Notes: generated by a model not told the origin, from the letters alone. A stretch of 64,000 bases of DNA from Maricaulis sp034659015 (GCA_034659015.1 JAYEGL010000017.1:310001-374000); one strand, 5' to 3'; positions 37,653-46,912 are shown, counted from the stretch's first letter. A program made the numbers and translations.

Positions 37653-39197
37653 TCAGTCACGTCCGGTAGCATGCTCCGCCGCATCGCCATAGCCGGACAA
37701 TCGCCAGTCCTCGGCCCATTCCAGACGGCGGCGGTCGATCCGCGGCGAAACAAAGGGATCGGACCGGCCCAGATCGGGATGGCGTTCGAGCAGGCGGGCC
37801 CAGTCGGCCCGGTGACGCTCGGTCACGGCGGAGCGGCCCCGGCTGGCGGACTCGGCATGCACCGCCGAGATGTCCGGCGTCCACATGACCGACAGGCCGC
37901 GCTCCCGCACAGCGAGGCAAAGCGCGATATCGTTGAAATCGGTCGGCCAGGCCTCGTCCAGCCCGCCGATTTCCCGGAAGGTGCCGGTGGAGATTCCCAG
38001 ACAGGCGCCGGTCACCGCAAAAACGGGCCGGGGCAGGCGGTAGAAACCGAAGGGCCCGTCGGTCCGGCGCCCGGGCTCCAGATGCGCGGGAAGCCCGTCC
38101 GCGCCAAGAGTCAGGCCGGTATGCTGGCGGCTCCCGTCGGGATAACGCAGATCCACGCCGACGGCCCCGATGCCGTCGCGCTCAAGCCATCCCGCCATGA
38201 TGGCGGTCCAGTCCGCATTCAGTCCCGCCACGTCATTGTTCAGCATCACCAGATGGGGCCGCGTCGCCAGGCGGACCCCGGCATTGACCAGCCGCGAGAA
38301 ATTGAACGGGCCGCTTTCCCGGCAGACCGTCGCGCCCGCGGCCTCGGCCTGCCGGATCAGCGCCAGTGCCGTCTCGTCGCCGGTGCGATGATCGACGACG
38401 ATCAGCTCGTCGGCCGGGCGCAATGTTCCCTGGAGACTGTCCAGACAAGCCCGTAACAGGTCCGGCGCATCGCGCGTCGGCAGGATGACCGAGACCCCGG
38501 CGTCCGAGCGCGGCACGGGCCGCCGCCGCGTCCAGCTCTGCATGACCTGGCTGCGCCCGAGATATTCGCTGACATGGACATGGCGGGCCGACAGGGTCAC
38601 ATCGCGCGCCGCTTCGGGACGGAAGGCGACATGGCGATCCATGACATCGCTCTCGGCGATCAGCGACGCGGTCGCCGCCGGGCGCAACACACCCTCTCCG
38701 GCCATCAGGAAGTCCCAGGACACGCTGTCGGCCCCGGTTTCCTGGAAAATCTCGGCGATGCGGCGTTCGGCACCGGGCAGGAGACTGTCGCCCATGCGGT
38801 GCGCACGCTGGAAACCGCTCTCCCGCAACGCCGCACGGCCACCACGGATGTGGACGATCCGCACAGGCCAGAGGAAGGCCCCGCGGGAACCCCGGCACAG
38901 ATCCCGCCAGGTCGAGCGCGGATGGCGCAGCAGGCGCCGGAATGTCCGGGCGGTGGCGGCGAACAGGTCCCGCCACACTGCCGGATGGATATCGGCAGAC
39001 ACGCGCCGGCCCGTCGGAACCTCTGCCAGATCGACCTCGCAGTCCGCGGGCAGAAGGCCGACCGCCGCCGTTCCCGGCCGGATCCGGCCCACCCGCCGGC
39101 GGACACCTGCACGCTTCACGAACAGGTCGAATTCCTGATAACTGACCGGCGTAACGGACGCGCAGATGATGACAGGTCGGGGGCGTCTCAATTCCAT
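37653..39197 (-). CDS. Family 2 glycosyltransferase (514 aa)
   Basis: The N-terminal ~230 residues are unassigned and Arg-rich; the GT2 domain runs from about residue 235 (VSVILPTRDAPDLLRACLDSL, LIVVDHRTGDETAL, SRLVNAGVRLATRPHLVMLNNDVAGLNADW) to about 470 (GLDEAWPTDFNDIALCLAVRERG, with the FND acceptor motif). This layout matches large rhamnan/O-antigen glycosyltransferases in which the GT2 domain is C-terminal. The ATG at 39197 is used; a TTG at 39230 would overlap the divergent gene. Only 26 bases separate it from the divergent glycosyltransferase start at 39224. Confidence 0.85.
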   Translation of the reverse strand: MELRRPRPVIICASVTPVSYQEFDLFVKRAGVRRRVGRIRPGTAAVGLLPADCEVDLAEVPTGRRVSADIHPAVWRDLFAATARTFRRLLRHPRSTWRDLCRGSRGAFLWPVRIVHIRGGRAALRESGFQRAHRMGDSLLPGAERRIAEIFQETGADSVSWDFLMAGEGVLRPAATASLIAESDVMDRHVAFRPEAARDVTLSARHVHVSEYLGRSQVMQSWTRRRPVPRSDAGVSVILPTRDAPDLLRACLDSLQGTLRPADELIVVDHRTGDETALALIRQAEAAGATVCRESGPFNFSRLVNAGVRLATRPHLVMLNNDVAGLNADWTAIMAGWLERDGIGAVGVDLRYPDGSRQHTGLTLGADGLPAHLEPGRRTDGPFGFYRLPRPVFAVTGACLGISTGTFREIGGLDEAWPTDFNDIALCLAVRERGLSVMWTPDISAVHAESASRGRSAVTERHRADWARLLERHPDLGRSDPFVSPRIDRRRLEWAEDWRLSGYGDAAEHATGRD

Positions 39198-39223
39198 ACT
39201 TCCCAGACAGGCCGGAAACCGAC

Positions 39224-40450
39224 ATGACAATCAAAGAGGCCTTCTCGACCGCCCCGGACCGGGGATCGCGCGACCGGTTCAGGTCATTCCTCTACCAGAC
39301 GGCCCTCGACGTCTACACACTTGTTGGAACGCGTCTGGCGCCGCAGCGCGCCCCATACATGCCCGGCATGCCGATCCGGGTCGAGGGGTTTCACGGGGAA
39401 ATCCTGGGGATCGGCGAAACCGCGCGCCAGTTTCATCGCGCGCTTGAACAGGCCGGCCACCCGGTGGAACGCCTGTCGATCGATCGCAGGCTGCGGCCGG
39501 ACACGGCGCCCGAAGGAGCCGGTCTCCTGCGGCTGTCGCACCTGAATCCGGACCAGCTACTGGAATACGCCATGCGCGTTGCGACGCCGAACGAACGCCG
39601 CGCGCCCCATGTCGGCTATTGGGTCTGGGAGTTGCCCGCCGCACCGGGACACTGGCGCGCCGCGGCGCGCCTGGTGGACCGGATCTGGGCTCCGTCGCGT
39701 TTTGCCGCCGACGCCATCGAGGCGGTCCTGCCGGACGGCCGCAGTGTCGACGTCTTGCCACCGCCGGTCTTCGCGCACGGCACGGAAGCGGCTCCGCCGC
39801 GTATCGATGACGCCGGCGAGGCGGTCCGCATCCTGGCCGTCTGCGATCTGCGCTCCTCCGCGGCGCGCAAGAATCCCATGGGCGCACTCGAAGCCTTCGA
39901 TATGGCCCGGGAGCGCGGCGCCGAAGCAGCACGGCTCGTGCTGAAGATCACGGCCGGCGACCAGTGTCCGGACGTCCTGTCGCAACTGGCAGCGCGGGTT
40001 GCAGACCGCGCGGATATCACGCTGATCGACCAGCCGCTCAGCGATGGCGGCATGCTGGGTCTGATCGCGGCCTGCGATATCGCGCTCTGTCTGCACCGGT
40101 CGGAGGGGTTCGGCCTTCTCGCCGCCCATGCCGCCTACCGGGGCAAGCCGGTGATCGCCACCAACTGGTCGGCACCCACGGAATTTCTCACCGCCGAGGG
40201 GGCCGGCCTTGTCGATTACACGCTGGTGCCGGTCGAGGACCCCCAGGGCATCTACCCGCCCGGCCAGATGTGGGCCGAGCCGGACACCGCGCACGCCGCC
40301 GACTGGCTGGTCCGCCTGACCGGTGATGCGGCCTTGCGTGACGAGATGGGCCGGCGCGCCGGCCGCGACGCACGCGCCCGGCTTGGACCGGAGGCCTGGC
40401 AGACGCGTTTGTCGGAACTGCTCGACGGGCTGCCGGGCCCGGCCGCGTGA
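39224..40450 (+). CDS. GT4-type glycosyltransferase
   Basis: A 408-residue GT-B glycosyltransferase. The N-terminal half has FHGEILGIGETARQFHRALEQAG and HVGYWVWELPAAP, seen in glycosyltransferases that act on cell-surface glycans; the C-terminal half has ILAVCDLRSSAARKNPMGAL, DITLIDQPLSDGGMLGLIAACD and the donor-binding E-x7-E region in LHRSEGFGLLAAHAAYRGKPVIATNWSAPTEF. No membrane segment. It is alone on the plus strand, diverging from the GT2 gene and converging with a methyltransferase. Confidence 0.87.
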   Translation: MTIKEAFSTAPDRGSRDRFRSFLYQTALDVYTLVGTRLAPQRAPYMPGMPIRVEGFHGEILGIGETARQFHRALEQAGHPVERLSIDRRLRPDTAPEGAGLLRLSHLNPDQLLEYAMRVATPNERRAPHVGYWVWELPAAPGHWRAAARLVDRIWAPSRFAADAIEAVLPDGRSVDVLPPPVFAHGTEAAPPRIDDAGEAVRILAVCDLRSSAARKNPMGALEAFDMARERGAEAARLVLKITAGDQCPDVLSQLAARVADRADITLIDQPLSDGGMLGLIAACDIALCLHRSEGFGLLAAHAAYRGKPVIATNWSAPTEFLTAEGAGLVDYTLVPVEDPQGIYPPGQMWAEPDTAHAADWLVRLTGDAALRDEMGRRAGRDARARLGPEAWQTRLSELLDGLPGPAA

Positions 40451-40456
40451 TCCCGG

Positions 40457-41170
40457 TCAGGCCGTCCAGCGCGGTGCGGCGAGCCCCTTGTGCCCGAGCG
40501 CGCAATCGGCCGGCGGCAGGCGCCGCTCGTCCCGCACGATGGCGGCCCAGGTCGCGCCGGGATGGTGCCAGTCGAGTTCGCGCCAGACCAGCCCGGCTTC
40601 GGCGCAGACCGAAGACAACCAGTCTTCCGGATAGGCCACGTTAAAGGGATAGGTCCACGGCTCCGCCGGAAGCTCCGCGCCCGCCTCGCCCTTGAGATAG
40701 GACAGGACCGCAATCCCGTCCTCTTCCAGCGCACCGGCAAAGGACTGAAGGAGTTTTCGCGTATTCTCGGCACCGGAGTGCGTGATGATGGACTGCGCCA
40801 TGATGAAGTCGAACCGGCGATCGAACACCGTGCAGTCGAACGCATCGGAGCCGGAAAAGACCGGCTTCTTGAGATCGCGCAGATCCTGGCCCGTCTCGTA
40901 GGCGAACCCGTCGTCGATCAGCCAGAGATTGGGGTCGATGCCGTAATAGCGACCCTCGCGCAGGAAGGGGATCAGGCTGCGACCCAGACGGAGCGATCCA
41001 CAGCCGAAATCAAGAACATGGTCGGTCTCCTTGAGACCCAGCGCCGCCAGCAGCGACATCTGCGAGAGCGTCAGCAGACCGAACCGGTTCGGCGGCCCGA
41101 CATAGGCACGATAATTGTCGTCGCCGGCCTTCAGCTTGTCGGCCTCTTCGGGGGTCAGATGACGTGGCAT
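40457..41170 (-). CDS. Class I SAM-dependent methyltransferase
   Basis: A 237-residue Rossmann-fold methyltransferase. Motif I is HVLDFGCGSLRLGRSLIPFL, followed by REGRYYGIDPN with the acidic residue that binds the SAM ribose, then FDFIMAQSIITHSGAEN as the post-motif region. It strongly resembles in these segments the methyltransferase at 51359 (IDIGCGSLRGG; EAGRYYGVD), so the two are paralogues flanking the secretion genes. The substrate is unknown; a sugar or surface component is likely from context. Diverges from gspG by 68 bases. Confidence 0.85.
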   Translation of the reverse strand: MPRHLTPEEADKLKAGDDNYRAYVGPPNRFGLLTLSQMSLLAALGLKETDHVLDFGCGSLRLGRSLIPFLREGRYYGIDPNLWLIDDGFAYETGQDLRDLKKPVFSGSDAFDCTVFDRRFDFIMAQSIITHSGAENTRKLLQSFAGALEEDGIAVLSYLKGEAGAELPAEPWTYPFNVAYPEDWLSSVCAEAGLVWRELDWHHPGATWAAIVRDERRLPPADCALGHKGLAAPRWTA

Positions 41171-41238
41171 GGAATCTCGCTTGTCGAATACGGGCGTGCT
41201 AAACTTGCCGCTCGAGTTTGAAAACGGAATGTGCGTCC

Positions 41239-41694
41239 ATGTCTAGACTTTATGCTGTCCTCCGCGCGGTTGGCCAAAGATTGGCCGTGCGCCGGGCAGG
41301 CTATTCCCTGATGGAGATCCTGGTTGCCGTGGCGATCATCGCCGTACTGGCAACCCTGGTGGCGCCGCGCCTGTTCGGCCAGCTCGACCGCGCCCGCGTA
41401 ACCTCGGCGGAAGCGCAGATCGACATGCTGGAAACCGCCCTTGATTCGATGCGACTGGATATCGGCCGTTACCCGACCACCGAGGAAGGCCTGGAATTGC
41501 TGCGCTCGCCGGCGCCGGACGTGGCCAATACCTGGTACGGCCCCTACCTGGACGAGGAATTGCCGACCGATCCGTGGGGCAACCCCTATCGCTACCAGGC
41601 CGCCGAAAGCCAGACCGATCGCGGTCAGGTCTTCAGCCTCGGCGCCGACAATGAAGAGGGCGGCTCCGGTCTCGATGCGGATATCGGCATCTAG
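41239..41694 (+). CDS. gspG: Type II secretion major pseudopilin GspG
   Basis: A 151-residue major pseudopilin that forms the periplasmic pseudopilus. The prepilin-peptidase site is RRAG|YSLMEILVAVAIIAVL, with Glu at +5 and a hydrophobic helix. GspG hallmarks follow: RLDIGRYPTTEEGLELL in part, WYGPYLDEELPTDPWGNPYRY with the calcium-loop residues, and FSLGADNEEGGSGLDADIG. The long, basic pre-sequence (~28 residues) is longer than usual. A TTG at 41218 is an alternative start. First gene of the plus-strand secretion operon. Confidence 0.94.
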   Translation: MSRLYAVLRAVGQRLAVRRAGYSLMEILVAVAIIAVLATLVAPRLFGQLDRARVTSAEAQIDMLETALDSMRLDIGRYPTTEEGLELLRSPAPDVANTWYGPYLDEELPTDPWGNPYRYQAAESQTDRGQVFSLGADNEEGGSGLDADIGI

Positions 41695-42100
41695 CCTTCT
41701 GCCAGGCCCGGCGAGCCGGCGGGCCGGCTACACCATGATGGAAGTGGTCGTGGTGGTCGCCATCCTCGCGACCGCGCTGAGCCTGTCCACGCCCGCACTG
41801 ATCGGCATGGTGGAACAGCAGCGTGTCCGAACGGTGCTGCACGACGTCAACACGCACCTCACCGACCTGCGGGCGACCAGCCAGATCGAAGCGCGCGAGA
41901 TCGACGCCGCCGAGGCCGAGGCCACACTCGCCCGCGACCTGCCGCTGGGCTGGTATGTCGCCGTGGGCGAGGATGTCACCTTTTCGGCTGCCGGCACCTG
42001 TACGGGCGGGCGCCTCCAGCTCACCACGCCGCAGGACCGCCAATACGTCTTCGAACTGGCGCGCCGGACCTGCATGATCGAACCGCGGGCCGCACAATGA
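41675..42100 (+). CDS. gspH: Type II secretion minor pseudopilin GspH
   Basis: A 141-residue minor pseudopilin. The cleavage region is RRAG|YTMMEVVVVVAILATALSL, with Glu at +5. The rest is a short beta-domain with two cysteines (GTCTGGRL, RRTCMIE) that could form a disulfide. The ATG at 41675 lies within the end of gspG, overlapping by 20 bases, so translation is coupled. The homologue in other bacteria caps the pseudopilus together with GspI, J and K. Confidence 0.85.
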   Translation: MRISASSLLPGPASRRAGYTMMEVVVVVAILATALSLSTPALIGMVEQQRVRTVLHDVNTHLTDLRATSQIEAREIDAAEAEATLARDLPLGWYVAVGEDVTFSAAGTCTGGRLQLTTPQDRQYVFELARRTCMIEPRAAQ

Positions 42101-42214
42101 ATGCCGGCGCCCATCTTCGCCCGGCGCCGCTCCGGCTTTTCGCACCGGGGCAATTGCGCGGGTGAAACGATCACCCTAGAAAGCCGTGCTGCAACCAGAC
42201 GGGACACGCCAGCC

Positions 42215-43156
42215 ATGCGTTCACAAGGGTCTTCCCCGGAATCCATCCGGCCGGTTTTCATCATCGGCGCACCGCGTTCCGGGACATCGGTGATGACGTG
42301 GGCCCTCGGTCAGCATCCCAACATCCAGCCGATGCCGGAGACCGCCTGGATCGCCGCATCCGCCGTGGGCGCCTACCAGGCTCATACGGCCGGCTCGAAC
42401 CGCGGCAAGCTCTCCCACCTGTCCAATGTCGACTACCCGCTGGACCGGTTTTTCGAGCACCAGGGCGCGCTGATCGACACGGTCGTGCACGAGGCTTTCG
42501 AACAGCGCTGCCGCAACCAGTATGGCGACACGCTGGCGCCGCGCCCGAAACAGCTGGAAAAGCACAACCTCTTCCTGCGCCGCGCCGCCTCGGATCCCAA
42601 GCAGCGCTGGGTCGACGGCACGCCGTTGAACACCTTCTACGTCTGGGCGCTGGCCCGGATGTTTCCGAACGCGCGCTTCCTGCACCATCTGCGCCAGCCC
42701 CACGCCGTCGTGGCCTCGCTGGGCAAGTTCGATCGCGTCGGCGCCGTACCGCTCGCCGTCGACGAGGCCCTGAATACCTGGATGCGGCATACGCGCGCCG
42801 CCTGGGCCGCGGAACGTGCGCTCGGCTCCGATCGCGTCCTCGCTGTCGACTTCACCCGTCTGGAAAACGACCCCGCCGCGCTGCTGGACGACATCCTCGG
42901 CTATCTGGACGAAGCGGCGTGCGGCGACTGCATGGCGCCGCTCAAGGACCGGCTCAACTCCTCGCGCACCCATGAGGAGGCCGATGCCATGCTCGAACAG
43001 CTCGACGGGCATGCGCTTTATCGCGACGCGCGCCAGCTGTACGATGAGGTCATCGACGCGCCGCGTCCGGTCGCCGCGGATGCGGATGCGGCCATGGCGG
43101 AGTTGCGGCGCGTGTTTACGGACCTGGCGGATGAGAGGACACTTCTTGGCGCATAG
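42215..43156 (+). CDS. Sulfotransferase-family protein inserted in the gsp operon
   Basis: A 313-residue sulfotransferase. FIIGAPRSGTSVMTWAL at residues 14-30 is the phosphosulfate loop; RFLHHLRQPHAVVASLGKF around 155-173 is the 3'-phosphate region and VLAVDFTRLENDPAALLDDIL follows. The start at 42215 (MRSQGSSPESIRP) was preferred; an ATG directly after the gspH stop at 42101 would add 38 residues of unlikely composition. Its end overlaps the start of gspJ. Such a gene is not a normal member of type II secretion operons, and its placement is notable. Confidence 0.85.
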   Translation: MRSQGSSPESIRPVFIIGAPRSGTSVMTWALGQHPNIQPMPETAWIAASAVGAYQAHTAGSNRGKLSHLSNVDYPLDRFFEHQGALIDTVVHEAFEQRCRNQYGDTLAPRPKQLEKHNLFLRRAASDPKQRWVDGTPLNTFYVWALARMFPNARFLHHLRQPHAVVASLGKFDRVGAVPLAVDEALNTWMRHTRAAWAAERALGSDRVLAVDFTRLENDPAALLDDILGYLDEAACGDCMAPLKDRLNSSRTHEEADAMLEQLDGHALYRDARQLYDEVIDAPRPVAADADAAMAELRRVFTDLADERTLLGA

Positions 43157-43793
43157 ACCGCCGGGCCGACGGCACCGCGAACAGGGTTACAGCCTGATGG
43201 AAGTGCTGGTGATGCTCGCCATCACGGCTGTGGTCTCGACGCTCGTCCTGCAAACGATCCGCTCTGCCACCGCCAACGGCCTGCGCATCGAACGCCATTC
43301 CCGCGCCACGATTCACGACCGGCTCGATATCAACGCCCTGCGCCGCGCCCTGGCCGGCACGCTGATCGAGTATGCGGATCCGGGCCAGGGTTTCCGGGGC
43401 ACCGCAACCGAGGCCGGCGGGCTGACGGCACAACCGATGGCACCGGGCTCACCGACCGTCACGACCTATCGCCTCATCGTCGAGACCGACCCCGGCCGCG
43501 CACGTCTCGTCTATGAAGAGGGCGGGGAACGCTACGATATCCTGACCGCAAATGGCGCGGAGCTGACACTGGACTACTGGAACGGGACCCGGGAGGTCTG
43601 GGTATCGCAATGGCCGGACACGACCGGCATCGGCCAACCCGGCCAGGAACGGATCTACTACGCGGCCCTGCCGCGCCTGGTCCGACTGACAGCGGAGCGT
43701 GGTGACGACGCGCCATACCAGCTGGTGTTCAACCTGCCGCAAACCGCACCGCCACAGCCGCGCACCAGCGACATTTTCGGGACGACGCCATGA
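43131..43793 (+). CDS. gspJ: Type II secretion minor pseudopilin GspJ
   Basis: A 220-residue minor pseudopilin. The pre-sequence ends HREQG|YSLMEVLVMLAITAVVSTLVL with Glu at +5, and the long periplasmic domain (LDINALRRALAGTLIEYADPG; YEEGGERYDILTANGAELTLDYWNG) has GspJ character. The ATG at 43131 is used, but a TTG at 43146 with AGAGGA six bases upstream is equally plausible. It overlaps the sulfotransferase end by 26 bases and shares ATGA with gspK. Confidence 0.85.
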   Translation: MRGHFLAHRPPGRRHREQGYSLMEVLVMLAITAVVSTLVLQTIRSATANGLRIERHSRATIHDRLDINALRRALAGTLIEYADPGQGFRGTATEAGGLTAQPMAPGSPTVTTYRLIVETDPGRARLVYEEGGERYDILTANGAELTLDYWNGTREVWVSQWPDTTGIGQPGQERIYYAALPRLVRLTAERGDDAPYQLVFNLPQTAPPQPRTSDIFGTTP

Positions 43794-44836
43794 CCCGGCC
43801 GTGCGCCCGCCCCCTGACCGCGAAGCGGGAGGGCTATGCCTTCCCCATGGCGCTGGCGGCCATCATCATCATCACGCTGGTGATCGGCATGGCCGCCACG
43901 CAGGTCGAGCGTGCCATCGAGACCTATACCCGCCAGGTTTCCGAATTCGACCGCGGCATCGCAGTGCGTTCCGCCGAACAGACCTTCCTCTATCACGCGC
44001 TGACGAGCCCCATGGGCAACAATGGGGTCGAGATCGGCGGTGCCAGCGCGATCGACCGCCTGTTCAGTACGACGGCGGCAACCGGGCGTGACGTGACCTT
44101 GTTGCGCGCGAACGGGACACCCCTGCGCTATGACGATGATCTGGTCGTTCGCTATATCGACCAGCAATCGTTCTTCGACCTGTCGAGCCTGGGCGCCCCC
44201 GGGAATGCCAGCCGCGCAAGCGCGCTGGGCATCGCCCCGGTCCGGCAGAACGCGCTCCAGGCCTCGCTCACGGACTATCAGGACGGGAATGACGTGCGGT
44301 CGCCGGGCGGTGCGGAAGCCAGCTTCTACGATGAGGACGGGATGCCGCCGAACCGCCCCCTCCTGCATCCCCTGGAGATCTGCAGGGTCCGCGGCTGGCG
44401 GGAAGAAAGCGTTTGCGCCGATCCCGACCGGCTCCTTCTTCTGGCGATGCCGCGCGGCACGGCCCAGCTCAATCCACGCCTGGCGAGCCGGCCCTTCCTG
44501 CTACACCTGACCGGTTCCCCGAGCCGTGCCGCCCGCGCCCATGAAGCCTACGAGGCCCTGACCTACGACAATTTCACGGATATCGGCCATCCGGAGCTGG
44601 ATTCGTCCGGCGACCTTCTCGACGTGCCGACCACGGCAACCGACCGCTTCGCCCTCATCGTCCAGGACGACGAGGCGGAATCGGTCTCGATCGCCGTCTA
44701 TCAGCTTACACCGCAGAATCCGAATGCGCCCTTTTCGCTTGCCTACAGATACCGTATTGGAGGCGAGTATGTGCGTAACGCGTTAGAGACGTCCCAGGAT
44801 GAACAGATCCAGCCCCTTCCCGAAGCCGGTCAATAG
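43790..44836 (+). CDS. gspK: Type II secretion minor pseudopilin GspK-like protein
   Basis: A 348-residue protein with a pseudopilin-type N-terminus, KREG|YAFPMALAAIIIITLVIGMAATQVERAI, lacking the +5 Glu as is usual for GspK, the tip subunit. The periplasmic part is long and shows FFDLSSLGAPGNASRA and AQLNPRLASRPFL, reminiscent of GspK substructures, but overall similarity looks weak by eye. Overlaps gspJ by four bases and gspL by 38 bases. Size and operon place make GspK the best call. Confidence 0.75.
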   Translation: MTRPCARPLTAKREGYAFPMALAAIIIITLVIGMAATQVERAIETYTRQVSEFDRGIAVRSAEQTFLYHALTSPMGNNGVEIGGASAIDRLFSTTAATGRDVTLLRANGTPLRYDDDLVVRYIDQQSFFDLSSLGAPGNASRASALGIAPVRQNALQASLTDYQDGNDVRSPGGAEASFYDEDGMPPNRPLLHPLEICRVRGWREESVCADPDRLLLLAMPRGTAQLNPRLASRPFLLHLTGSPSRAARAHEAYEALTYDNFTDIGHPELDSSGDLLDVPTTATDRFALIVQDDEAESVSIAVYQLTPQNPNAPFSLAYRYRIGGEYVRNALETSQDEQIQPLPEAGQ

Positions 44837-45845
44837 CCGGGTCACAGCCGCCGGTTCGATCGAGCGGCGCGGGACGGCACTGTCGCGCCTGGTCTCGGGC
44901 GAACGCGTGGTGATCAGCCGGCGCCATTGTCATTTCGAATCCATCGCCGCCCCGTCGGGCCAGCGCGACATGCGCGCGCTGCAGGCAGCGCGGCTGGCCG
45001 CGAAAGCGCGATCGCCGTTCAAGTCGCCTGCAATCCGCATCGTCTGGTCCGGCAACCGCATCGGCATCTGGAGCTGGCCGTCGGACATACTCGACCCGCT
45101 CGAAGGTGCCGAATTCGAGGCCGTGCCGGAATCCCTGCTGGACGAGCCGGCGGAGGGCGAGGTCCTGCGGCGCCGGGAGGGCGGATACGAAGGGCAGGTC
45201 TGGCGTGCCGGACACCTCGTTGCGAGCCGCTGGTGGGACCGCGAACCGAGCGAGGATCAGTGGACGCGCTTCATCCGCGCCGTACCCGGCCAGACGCCCG
45301 ATGCGCCGGCGGCAACACACGCGGATGGCGGCGCCGAATTCCAGGGCGCGCTGACCCGTCTCTCCGAAGCCGCATCCCGGGCCCGGCCGCGCGACTATGC
45401 TGCCCTGGCCGTGCTGCTGGTCCTGGTTCCCTTCCTCTATTTCGCGGGCCAATGGGTACGGGCATCGCAACAAGCCGATGCGCTGGAGCGCGAACTCGCG
45501 ACACTGGCCGAGAGCACGTCGGACGTCGTCGCCGCCCGCGCCACGGCCCTGGATCTGCGGGCCAACCTGCAGACCTATGCCGGACTTCTGGAAGCCCCGC
45601 ATCCCGCATCTGCCATGGCCGTGTTCGCCGAAGCGGCCAGCGGGTTCGATGCGACGCTGCAGTCCTTCACTGTCCGGGACGGCTCGATCGAGATCGAATT
45701 GAGTGGCCAGCGTGACGTGCCGCTCGCCGACCTTGTCGAGCAGCTCGAGGCCTCCCCCGAACTGTCCGAGGTCAGGCTCGAAGCGGCCAGCCGGATGAAC
45801 TACTGGCGCATCTTCGCCACCTACGAGACCGGAGGAGCGAGCTGA
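44799..45845 (+). CDS. gspL: GspL-like type II secretion protein
   Basis: A 348-residue bitopic inner-membrane protein. A cytoplasmic N-terminal part of ~195 residues precedes one transmembrane helix (YAALAVLLVLVPFLYFAGQW) and a helical then beta-type periplasmic domain (LERELATLAESTSDVVAARATALDL; LQSFTVRDGSIEIEL), the arrangement of GspL/PilN-type proteins that link the GspE ATPase to the pseudopilus. The cytoplasmic actin-like domain looks reduced. The ATG at 44799 overlaps gspK. Its stop overlaps gspM by one base. Confidence 0.72.
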   Translation: MNRSSPFPKPVNSRVTAAGSIERRGTALSRLVSGERVVISRRHCHFESIAAPSGQRDMRALQAARLAAKARSPFKSPAIRIVWSGNRIGIWSWPSDILDPLEGAEFEAVPESLLDEPAEGEVLRRREGGYEGQVWRAGHLVASRWWDREPSEDQWTRFIRAVPGQTPDAPAATHADGGAEFQGALTRLSEAASRARPRDYAALAVLLVLVPFLYFAGQWVRASQQADALERELATLAESTSDVVAARATALDLRANLQTYAGLLEAPHPASAMAVFAEAASGFDATLQSFTVRDGSIEIELSGQRDVPLADLVEQLEASPELSEVRLEAASRMNYWRIFATYETGGAS

Positions 45846-46438
45846 TGTCCGGTGCATTCGACCGACTGTCCGACACGCTCCGGGAGCAGGCGACGCCGCG
45901 TTCGCTGATCGGTCTTGCCGCTCTACTCGGCATTCTTGCTGTTCTGGGCATAGGCAGCCTGGCCGATACCGTCGACCGCAGGCAGCAGGATGTCCGCGAG
46001 CTGGCGCGCAGCGTCGCGGTCCAGCGCAGTCTGGCGGCAGGCCAGGAATGGCTCAGCACCGCGGCCGCGCTGCGCGAACGGCGCGACGCCTGGGATGCCC
46101 GCTTCTGGCGCGGCACCACGACCGGGATCGTGGCGGCGCAATTGCAGAATGACATTGAAGAAGTCGCCAACGAGGCCGGCCTCGACCGTATCCGGATCGA
46201 AGTCCAGCCGCTGCCGGAGGAACTGGCCGGCGATGGCCGGCTGCAGTTCGAAGTCACGCTGACCGCGCGCGACCGCACCGGTCAGTTCCTGAACTTCTTC
46301 CAGCGGCTGGCCGATCTGGAAACGATCATTGTGCCGACGGATTTCGACTGGACGCGCGGCAATTCCATGGTGCGCGTGACCCTGATGGCACCGGCGATCG
46401 TCGAGTCGGTCCAGGCGAGCGGAGACAGTGCCTCATGA
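45845..46438 (+). CDS. gspM: GspM-like type II secretion protein
   Basis: A 197-residue protein with one N-terminal transmembrane helix (SLIGLAALLGILAVLGIGSLA), a helical region and a ferredoxin-like C-terminal domain (LQFEVTLTARDRTGQFLNFFQRLADLE in part), the plan of GspM/PilO. It partners GspL at the inner membrane. Start overlaps the gspL stop (TGATG) and its own stop overlaps the next start (ATGA). Assignment rests on size, topology and operon position. Confidence 0.72.
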   Translation: MSGAFDRLSDTLREQATPRSLIGLAALLGILAVLGIGSLADTVDRRQQDVRELARSVAVQRSLAAGQEWLSTAAALRERRDAWDARFWRGTTTGIVAAQLQNDIEEVANEAGLDRIRIEVQPLPEELAGDGRLQFEVTLTARDRTGQFLNFFQRLADLETIIVPTDFDWTRGNSMVRVTLMAPAIVESVQASGDSAS

Positions 46439-46911
46439 CGTCCGGCTTTCGATTGCTGCTCGCACTGGTTGTCGCAGCCGGCGCGCTTCTGCTCGGCCTG
46501 GCCCAGAGCCACAATGACGTGGCCTCGCGCATGGACCGCGACACCCGCGCCCTGCCCGAAATCAACGCCGCGACGGCCGCGGATGTCGATGCGCTCGCCC
46601 AGCGGATTGTATCCGCCGGCCTCTACCCCGATGCCGAACTGGCCGAGAATGGTGCCGACGAGGGCAATGGCGGGGTCGATATCGGCGACGTCGAAGCCGC
46701 TTTCATCGATCCTGCGCTGCGGGCCTTCATGAGCGAGGACGGACAGTGGACACTGCTGATCCTGCGCGAGGACGGCGAATCGCGCTCGCTGCGGCAGGGC
46801 GATATCCTGATGGACGATTGGCAAGTGACCTCGATTTCGGCTACATCGGTAACGTTCGAGCGGGGGGACGAGACACGCACGCTCGATGCGTATCCCTCCA
46901 GGGAAGGCTAG
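46435..46911 (+). CDS. Short GspC/GspP-like type II secretion protein without PDZ domain
   Basis: A 158-residue protein with an N-terminal anchor (FRLLLALVVAAGALLLGLA) and a C-terminal segment LREDGESRSLRQGDILMDDWQVTSISATSVTF, resembling the HR (homology region) domain of GspC, which contacts the secretin N0 domain. No PDZ or coiled-coil domain follows, so it is the short form. It lies just before gspD, the usual place for gspC. Start at 46435 overlaps gspM by four bases. Confidence 0.65.
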   Translation: MTSGFRLLLALVVAAGALLLGLAQSHNDVASRMDRDTRALPEINAATAADVDALAQRIVSAGLYPDAELAENGADEGNGGVDIGDVEAAFIDPALRAFMSEDGQWTLLILREDGESRSLRQGDILMDDWQVTSISATSVTFERGDETRTLDAYPSREG

Positions 46912-46912
46912 T

